A stretch of DNA of 64,000 nt from NCBI GenBank assembly GCA_037176845.1, contig JAYKXP010000005.1, forward strand, positions 434,001 through 498,000, written 5' to 3'. This DNA comes from Paramarasmius palmivorus. Taxonomy: Eukaryota > Basidiomycota > Agaricomycetes > Agaricales > Marasmiaceae. Shown in pieces: positions 57,079 through 64,000 of this stretch. The position numbers and the translations under genes were made by a program. Below the pieces are notes generated by a model that was not told the origin of the DNA, ran no database searches, and was given only the letters and a program-made list of their open reading frames with translations. The number at the start of each line of letters is the position of its first letter. Positions within the stretch are counted from its first letter, which is position 1.

Positions 57079-58825
57079 TTAATCCGAGTCTGAACTATCT
57101 GAGACTTTTATAGCCGATCCTTCAGGTTCAGCTTTCCAGTCCTTGGTGTGATTTGCTTCCAAACTGCTGGTGTTCCCGAACCTTATAACTCGGCGTTCCT
57201 TCCTGACCACCGCCCAGTGATCATCCCTATCAGTGGAAACCCACTTCCCGTCCACCAAACTACCGCAAAGGTCCAGATCACCTTGACCAGCGAGCGCAAT
57301 AAGCTGCTGGAAAAGTCCCAAGCAACCCTTACTCAATGATATAGGTCCTTCCACCGAAATTCCTCTCCGTGTCACGCAAAACGATAAACGTTTTACATCA
57401 GCGCTTCGGATTTTGACCATGTCCACCAGCCCTTGTAGCAATTCCTCGTCACATGAGCGGCTATTCTCGAATATCAGTCGCAAATGCTTCAGGTCGGGGA
57501 ACATTCCTTTATGGAGGTTATGCAGTGTATGAATATCCTTCGCTCCTGCGCGTCGCAAACGAACCTGCTCGACTGAGTGTAAGTTTTGCAGAACCTCCGG
57601 AAAGTTTGATATCGAGAATGTTGCCATGTCCGTGTCGACTACTCGCACGGTAGGTACAATGTAATCGGCAATGATGGTAGATAAATGAACTGGCTGCTTC
57701 ACCCGTCGGTCGCCTGCCTCCATGTTTCGAACCATTTTCGCGGTATGATGTGTGGGTCTACAGAGGCGGAGGTCGACAAGCGCGGGTGCGGCAAACCTAG
57801 ACATGAATGTGCGAGTGTAGGAATTGCTACTTGCTGTGATGGATAAGCAACGCAGCTTGGGATGGGTGACCGTTTTGGCATGGCCAATTTTATCCTCGTT
57901 GAAATTGAGATTCGCGTCAAGAAACTCTAAATTGATGAGAGATGGTAGGAGTCTGAGCAAATCCTGCGGCGCACATCCAGGTAGCGTGAGCTCTCGAAGC
58001 TGAGCCCATGGAAGAACGAGTAATGGTGTTCCTGCTTCAACACTGCCACCGAAACGGTTACGATGGAAAAGAGGTATGTCGGTGTTGATTCTCGCCTCTT
58101 TGAGTTGTGGAGCTCTGGAGAACATCCCAGCGATATCCTTGCGTTTTTCTGTTTTGCAATATACCTCGATCATATCGCCCCGTAAAGATAATAGCCGAAG
58201 CTCTGGCATGCTTTGGAGAGCCTGAAACTCAGCCCACAGACGGCTACCTGATAACATCATAGTGATCTCCATATCGTACCAACGTTTAGAGTGGGCGATC
58301 AGGAGCTTGACAATCTGGTTGTTGAGCTTTCGCCCGTGACCTTTGCCTTCTTTTGCCTTGTCCCATCCAAGGTCGAGTAAACACGAGATGTGCATTGGCT
58401 GGGACCTATCTAGATATGCTTGAAGCATCTTCAAAGGCTCTTTGGGTGCTAGTAAATGGCGAGTGTCGATTCGGATTATTGACCAAAGACATGGTGTAGC
58501 CAATGCCACTTGTCGCCATCTTCTGCATACTTGGGTGACTATCCACGGTGCTGCATTCTTGGAGAAGGCGTGTCCATGAGTGTCGGCTCGGAAGCACTCT
58601 AGGAAGATGATTTCCAGAAGCTCTGGAGAGAGATTGACGAGTTTACTGGATTGGTGAATGTAGGGTGTAGTAGGTTCTGCGACTTCTGGGTCCTGAGCAT
58701 GTTTGGCACGTTTTCTGGAGCTGCGCGTCGACCTAGTCGATCTGGTGAGCCTGAAGGATGATATGAGCAACAGTAATTCTCGGGTAAAGAACGCCTGCAA
58801 CGCACCTCTCGCCATTCTTTTTCAT
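57079..58825 (-). CDS. F-box protein, tandem copy 2
   Basis: Exons 58806-58825 (20 nt) and 57079-58750, giving 563 aa. It has the same architecture as copy 1: MKKNGER, then LTRSTRSTRSSRKRAKHAQD, an F-box identical in KLVNLSPELLEIIFLECFRA, and LRR-like repeats. From RSTRSS to about residue 210 it is nearly identical to copy 1, also at DNA level. After that the two diverge strongly (for example LRELTLPGCAPQDLLRLLPS against LRELTLADVYTQSLLRILPF). It ends EPEGSAIKVSDSSDSD. Probable SCF substrate receptor; target unknown. Confidence 0.8.
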
Positions 58826-59075
58826 ATTATACCACCACTATCGACTAAACCAGCTGGAGGCACCCAAATCTGCGTTAGAAATGAGAACTGTGAGCAACTG
58901 GCATACGGCCCTATGAGTACCTTGAGATTGTGTTGATGAAGGCGAGTGTAAAGCAGGGTCAATGGAACTTCAACCTATGGAAGTCGCGCGCGTAATTGAG
59001 TCATAACAATTCTCCTCAAGCTGGACATTCTCGACATGTTACATATTCGAACTCATAATATGCAATAAAATATTT

Positions 59076-60749
59076 TCAGAACCTCCGCAGTCCGCCACGC
59101 CAAGCCTTTGCCTGGTTTGCATACCGAAACCTGGCCTTGTGTCGTTCCTCAGCCTCCTGCATAAACTGTGGGTAATACTCTTCCTCGGATGAGATCCATA
59201 ACCGCCCTACAAAATTGCCGCAGTAATCGATCCCGCCCTCCTTGAGGAGATCCTTGAAGTTCTCAGCGTCCTGCCTATCGAAGTAGATCTCCTCCTTCGT
59301 TCCTTTATCATCGACGCAGTGCAACGAGACTCGCTCGAGTTTTCTGGACCTAACCAAGTTGGTGAGTCGTTGTAGAAAATCCTGGTCGCAAGACGTTGAG
59401 CGATCAAAGATAAACTGCAAAACCTTTAGACTTGGGCATAGCCCAGCCTGAAGGATCTGGAAGGTGGGACGATAGTCAAACTCCGCATGCTTGAACTGCA
59501 TAACCTCGACGCGATCTAGACTACGGAGGATGTCCACCTGCAGCCCTGTATTCGCGAAAAGCCATACTGGTACGCCTAAGCGGCGGATTCCTGGTCGACT
59601 TCGCTCTTGCAAGCCCGCAAGCGCACGTAGTGTGAATGGTCCTTTTTCTCGGGGAAACATCTCCCCTTGAATCCATAGGTCTTCGAGCGCCGGAGCAATG
59701 AGTTGATCCAGCAGCAGCGCGGTGACGGGACCGACACCGTCGATGTAGAGCGAACGGAGTTTTGGGAGAGTGGAATGCTTTCCTGTGGGAGGCATGGACT
59801 CGTCTAGCAGCATCACGTCCTCCGTCAGGACATGGAGATATTCGAGATTGCAAAGCGAGGGTGCAGCAGTCAACAGATCTCGAAGCTCGTAGGGCTCACA
59901 AGTGAGCTCTTTAAGCTGAGACCAGGGGAGTGCAAGGATAGGCTGGGGTACATCGAGGTGAACTGTAACTCCAGAGTCATCAGATCCATACTCCCAGGTA
60001 TCATACTCGAACCAGTCGTTGTCCAGCTTGAACCTTGCTTCGGTAAGATTTGGGGCTGATTGGAACACCGCTTTCACGTCCAGCGCGCTGGTACCAGTAC
60101 CATGACACCGAAGCGAGAAGCTCCGAAGGTGGGGGAGTTTATTCTTGATACTGGCCAATTTGGCGTAAACTCGGCTGCCGTTATCCACCATTGTGATATC
60201 CATATCATACCAACGGGTCGAATGCGAGACCAATAGGAGAGCCAGCTGGTTCTGGAGTTTTAACCCGTGTCCCTTCTTCTCTTTCTCCTTGTCCCAACCG
60301 AAATCGAGCAGACACGATATATTCAGTGGTTGCGACCTATCGAGATAAGTTTGCAGCATCTTTGCGGATTCTTTTGGCGAGGAGTTGTGGGCTGTATCTA
60401 TTCGAATATGGTTCCATAGGAATGGTGTAGTCACTGCAACTTCTCTTGCTCGACGGCAAATTTGAGCAAGTACCCAAGGGGCAGCGGATTTGGAGAGTGT
60501 GTGTCCAGAAATATCCGAGACTACGACATGTTGGAAAATTCCTGCCAGTAGCTCGCTCGAGAAGCTGACTAGCTTGCAGGTTTGGTGAGCTCGGGGTATG
60601 GACGAGGAAATTGGGGGCTGGGAAGTGTCGACTTCGAGCACTCTTCCCTTATTGGCGCCGCTTCTATTCGAGCGCGTGTTCATGGTGTGATGGTCGACGC
60701 TATCCACGATGGATGTAGAATAATTTGCTGAGCCTTGTGTTCTCTTCAT
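59076..60749 (-). CDS. F-box protein, tandem copy 3 (divergent)
   Basis: A single open frame of 557 aa from MKRTQGSANYSTSIVDSVDH. F-box: KLVSFSSELLAGIFQHVVVS, then WVLAQICRRAREVAVTTPFL. The same landmarks as copies 1 and 2 follow in order: MLQTYLDRSQPLNISCLLDF, KGHGLKLQNQLALLLVSHST, RWYDMDIT, LALPWSQLKELTCEPYELRD, then LFANTGLQVDILRSLDRVEV. It is more diverged throughout than copies 1 and 2 are from each other, so it is the older duplicate. No short first exon is needed, though a 16-20 nt first exon with an intron, as in copies 1 and 2, cannot be excluded. Confidence 0.75.
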   Translation of the reverse strand: MKRTQGSANYSTSIVDSVDHHTMNTRSNRSGANKGRVLEVDTSQPPISSSIPRAHQTCKLVSFSSELLAGIFQHVVVSDISGHTLSKSAAPWVLAQICRRAREVAVTTPFLWNHIRIDTAHNSSPKESAKMLQTYLDRSQPLNISCLLDFGWDKEKEKKGHGLKLQNQLALLLVSHSTRWYDMDITMVDNGSRVYAKLASIKNKLPHLRSFSLRCHGTGTSALDVKAVFQSAPNLTEARFKLDNDWFEYDTWEYGSDDSGVTVHLDVPQPILALPWSQLKELTCEPYELRDLLTAAPSLCNLEYLHVLTEDVMLLDESMPPTGKHSTLPKLRSLYIDGVGPVTALLLDQLIAPALEDLWIQGEMFPREKGPFTLRALAGLQERSRPGIRRLGVPVWLFANTGLQVDILRSLDRVEVMQFKHAEFDYRPTFQILQAGLCPSLKVLQFIFDRSTSCDQDFLQRLTNLVRSRKLERVSLHCVDDKGTKEEIYFDRQDAENFKDLLKEGGIDYCGNFVGRLWISSEEEYYPQFMQEAEERHKARFRYANQAKAWRGGLRRF

Positions 60750-61175
60750 TCACGATGGGGGAGCATACCTTTACTTGTCCAGGAGCCGACTAGAAAACGC
60801 GTGGATTTCTTCCCAAAACCGTGTCAAAACGTGTTTCTGAATTTTCTGAGATGAGTACATAACAATTTCAGGAGAATGAGTCGAAAATCTCACCTAGGGT
60901 GGAATTCGTGTCGTAGTTGGGGCTTACCAGGCGTGCTCATGCGTGGGAGTTGCAAAAACTTTTCGGTCACAGTAAAGTCACACCACTTTGCCTATCGCTA
61001 TTAGTATCATGCAGGCCAAATATCCGAGATAAGCCTGACCTACATAACGAAGGGGATGGTTATCTTCAACGACCACTTGTTCTAGAGATGCACAACAAGC
61101 TCGCCAGTGACAGTCTAGAGCCGAGTCTGGGGATAAGGTGAGTCAATGTAGTCGCTCATCCCAACATTGTGACTC
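60750..61175. other. Divergent intergenic region
   Basis: About 425 nt between F-box copy 3 and the MFS permease, probably with both promoters. No coding content recognised. Confidence 0.45.
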
Positions 61176-62783
61176 ATGCATTCTACAAGACGTCTCTCAA
61201 CCCCGTCTCTATCGTCAGGAAAGGCCGTTGCAGTCACTGGGGGCGGGGAGGTGCAGGATGATCAAGATGTCCTCAATTCCGCGCTGGCGAAGAGTGTCCT
61301 GAAGAAGATCGACAGGCGACTAATTCCGCTGCTCTTCGTAACTTACAACCTGAACTTCATGGATAAAACGATTTTGTCAAGCGCATCGGTCTTTGGGTTG
61401 AAGGATTCCACGGTAAGGAACGGCAAAAGTAGTGTTGTTGCAAGTGCTTATTCAATGCGCAGCGTCTTCATGGTTCTCAGTATAGCTGGGTGTCCTCGGT
61501 TCGTCAAATACTTTCGCAAGAGTCACCGTAAATCCAGATGTTAAATAACCATATTCCAGGTTTTTTATTTCGGCTATCTGTTCTGGTCATATCCGACTTC
61601 GATTTTGATTCAACGTCTTCCAATTGGGAAGTACGTAGCCTTCAACACCTTCTTCTGGGGCATCGTGGTCGCCCTGACCGCTGCCTGCACCGACTATGGA
61701 GGCCTCATTGTGGTGCGCTTTCTGCTCGGTGTCGCTGAAGCCACGATCTCCCCTGCTTTTCTATACATCACGTCGTCGTGGTACACCCGAGCCGAGATCC
61801 CTACACGAGTTGGCATTTGGTTCGCAGGCAACTCTTTGGGTGGTGTCCTCGCCAGCTTTATTGCCTACGGGGTCGGGCACATTGAGCACCCATTGAAGCC
61901 TTGGCAATGGCTCTTCATCGTCCTTGGTGCTGCAACTTTCCTCTGGGGCATTCCCTTGCTCCTTCTCCTGCCCGATTCCATCTCTACTGCAAACTTTCTT
62001 TCTGATTCCGAGAGGTGCCTCGCTGAGCAACGCGTTGACCTTGCGGGCACAGGGAAAACGAAACATGCGTGGAAGGTTTCCCAAGCCATGGAATGTCTTA
62101 TTGATCCTAAAACCTACTTCTTCCTCAGCATCTCTCTCCTAACACAAATTCCCAATGGCGGCACCCAAAACTTTGGCAACCTCGTTCTCAAGGGCTTTGG
62201 TTTCACATCTCTTCAAACCACCCTGATTACCCTTCCCGCTTCTTTCATTGCCTTCTTCACCATCATGGGGACTGGCCGTCTTGCTGGCGCCTATACCAAC
62301 ATCACAACCTACCTGATCATCGCTGTAGTTCTGTGCCCCGTCGCTGGATCCGCGATAATCTACAGTACACACCTTTCTCAGGGTGTGAAGCTATTCGGAT
62401 ACTACCTCCTTTCGACAGGACCAGGTGCCATTCCCCTAGCAATGTCGTTGGTCGGTGTCAATTACAAAGGCAGTACAAAGAAGATGACCATGACGGCGAT
62501 TCTTTTCTGTGCTTACTGCGCGGGGAATATTGCCGGACCTCAATTTTTCATCGAGAGCGAAGCACCGCACTATCCGACAGCGTTTAGGACAATCATGATT
62601 TGTTATGCATTGGTGGTCGGTGTCGCACTGGGACTCAGGGGTTATCTGATTTGGGAGAATAGGAGGAGAGATAGAAACGAGGGTGCAGTGAAGGGAGACG
62701 GGGGAGCAGGAGAGGTCGAGGAATCAGAGAAGGACGACGAGCTGACAGATTGGAATACAAGAGGATTTAGGTACAGAATGTAA
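61176..62783 (+). CDS. MFS permease, DAL5-like anion:cation symporter family
   Basis: Exons 61176-61412, 61463-61498 (36 nt) and 61560-62783, giving 498 aa. A hydrophilic N-terminus precedes RRLIPLLFVTYNLNFMDKTI (TM1). The 36 nt exon encodes RLHGSQYSWVSS and joins VFYFGYLFWSYPTSILIQRL. TM segments follow: YVAFNTFFWGIVVALTAACT, LIVVRFLLGVAEATISPAFL, GIWFAGNSLGGVLASFIAYG, WQWLFIVLGAATFLWGIPLL, and in the second half ISLLTQIPNGGTQNFGNLVL, GYYLLSTGPGAIPLAMSLVG. This fits the ACS/allantoate-permease family (DAL5, TNA1, SEO1), which imports organic anions such as allantoate, ureidosuccinate or vitamins. Substrate not determinable. Confidence 0.85.
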
Positions 62784-62995
62784 GGTGAACATAGCCATCT
62801 TCAACACACATTTCAAAGAACACTTTGCACAAGTTGTATTACGAGTCAGGGTGTAAGCTAGCTCATGTCCATAACTACAAAGTCCCATATAGTCTGCGTA
62901 TCTACGTTAGGTGCGTCCGTCAAGTCTCTTTAGTGGGTGCAGAATTGACGCCAGCCTTGTCAGCATTGGGTACCGGATCGTTCTGTGCCTCTACG

Positions 62996-64000
62996 TCAAA
63001 AAACCACTGAATCTTCGGCTTGACCTTCCACTGAGGCACCTCTAGCTCGTGCATTAGCCAACGCAGTATCGACCCCTTCCCTGACATCGCTAAGAGTCAT
63101 GGAAAGAGCAGGTCGCTCGTTCTTTATCCACCACCAAATGCCATATCCAGCGGCACATACAACCCCAAACGCAACAAGGTTAAGGAGTAGCAATGCGAGC
63201 TCCATGAGACCGTGAAATATGCCTGCTAATGCAGTAAAGAGAAGAAGTCCGACTGCGCCTATGGGAAGAAGGAAGAGAAGGAGTGCCAGTCGAATGTGAT
63301 AAAAGATTGAAGGCGAGGAAGATGCAGGCAGGGAAGGGAATTCAAATGAAGGTGGCGTGTCTGTCTCGTGCAAACGAATAGTGATGAGCGGCTTCAAGAT
63401 GTATGGATATTTATTGATGTGTATCCTTCCGCCCTGGTCAACAAAAGCTGTCAGCGCCATGGTGTGATGGAAGGAGAAAATCACACACCTGATGGTCCAG
63501 CCAATAATACGATTCCGGCCACAGTTCGACTACGTTTCCATCCTCGACTCGACGAATACGGAACGACATGTCTGCCGATTCATGATTCGCCCACCAGTAA
63601 AGCATTGCAGCGTCTGCCGTAGCAAACCAAGGCAGGGAGACACCATCCATATCTCCCACTGGGATAGGAAGCTCGAACGGAGCAGAAATCCATGCCTCAT
63701 TATTCGAGAGTTCCTCCTCAACAGTTTTATCGAGACTGATGTTGTAATAGGGTATCCGTGGGCTTGTAGCAGGACCGTCAATGATATCGTTGATTGCGTC
63801 CAATGGGTCGTGTCCGCCTCCAAATGCTAGGGTGCTGCGACCGCTCTGGGTGTCTCGAAAGTACTTGAACTCCATGATAAAGGACTCCTTTCCGCTACTA
63901 CGAGCCTGTTTTACAGATGGATATGGGTCATTGTAAGGAAAGAAAGTCGAAACGTCGAAAACCCGAGCGATGGCCTTTCCATTTCGAAGAGAAGCCGTAA
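62996..64000 (-). CDS. C-terminal part of a membrane protein of unknown family (5' end outside window)
   Basis: Exons 63489-64000 (open to the window edge) and 62996-63433. The first part is soluble: SLRNGKAIARVFDVSTFFPY, MEFKYFRDTQSGRSTLAFGG, SLPWFATADAAMLYWWANHE, LWPESYYWLDHQ. The 55 nt intron joins it to GGRIHINKYPYILKPLITIR. Near the C-terminus are two long hydrophobic segments (LALLLFLLPIGAVGLLLFTA and LLNLVAFGVVCAAGYGIWWW) with a polar tail. A lipase-like protein with a C-terminal membrane anchor is one possibility, but I see no catalytic motif in this part, so I do not name it. Confidence 0.6.

Noticed and set aside
61176..62783. Functional link of the DAL5-like permease with the HIUase gene at position 1 (purine degradation)
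   Set aside because: The genes are more than 60 kb apart with many unrelated genes between; the permease substrate is unknown.
1..64000. CRISPR arrays, bacterial operons, insertion sequences, tRNA or rRNA genes
   Set aside because: No regular spaced repeats, no operon-like intron-free series, no transposase and no cloverleaf-like sequence were noticed by eye; a tRNAscan-SE run would be the decisive check for tRNAs.

Overview
This 64 kb window is nuclear DNA of a filamentous basidiomycete, most likely an Agaricomycete. The evidence is dense intron-rich genes with introns of about 47-60 nt, short intergenic gaps, TATA boxes at some genes, and families typical of mushrooms (DUF6593, tandem F-box genes, an ABCC transporter with fungal architecture, OTT_1508-type deaminase-like proteins, GDSL rhamnogalacturonan acetylesterase-like enzymes). 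No bacterial, organellar or viral genes were seen. Exon boundaries below were worked out by hand from GT-AG (and some GC-AG) sites, reading frame and protein-family continuity.

Layout. 1-10 kb: 3' end of 5-hydroxyisourate hydrolase, NEDD8-conjugating enzyme UBC12, an Fe(II)/2-oxoglutarate oxygenase, two unassigned genes, a DUF6593 protein and bifunctional aminodeoxychorismate synthase. 10-14 kb: the large HEAT-type protein TTI1. 13.7-21 kb: an unusual island with three paralogues (A, B, C) of a deaminase-like family and an intact dCMP deaminase between A and B. A MITE-like inverted repeat lies in the shared upstream region of B and C. 21-28 kb: one ABCC-type ABC transporter, then a second MITE-like element. 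28-32.6 kb: an EthD-like dimeric-barrel protein and two unassigned genes. 32.6-34.5 kb: about 2 kb with no gene I can support. 34.5-41.6 kb: VTA1, a long alpha-arrestin and an HMG-box transcription factor. 41.8-44.5 kb: two tandem SGNH/GDSL acetylesterases. 44.7-54.3 kb: GNL1-type circularly permuted GTPase, a SAM methyltransferase, UTP17/WDR75 and PEX11. 54.9-60.8 kb: three tandem F-box paralogues. 61-64 kb: a DAL5-type MFS permease and the C-terminal part of a membrane protein cut by the window edge.

Most genes are ordinary housekeeping functions: ribosome biogenesis (UTP17, GNL1), PIKK assembly (TTI1), neddylation (UBC12), ESCRT/MVB (VTA1), peroxisome division (PEX11), folate precursor and dTMP supply (aminodeoxychorismate synthase, dCMP deaminase). 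The accessory parts are the deaminase-like island, the F-box tandem array, the acetylesterase pair and the two MITE-like elements.

The most interesting points are: (1) graded loss of zinc-site residues across three deaminase-like paralogues whose last exons are all exactly 719 nt; (2) several very small exons (8, 15, 17 and 18 nt) without which conserved proteins cannot be read; (3) at least four GC-AG introns, two of them in UBC12; (4) an F-box paralogue pair almost identical in one half and divergent in the other.
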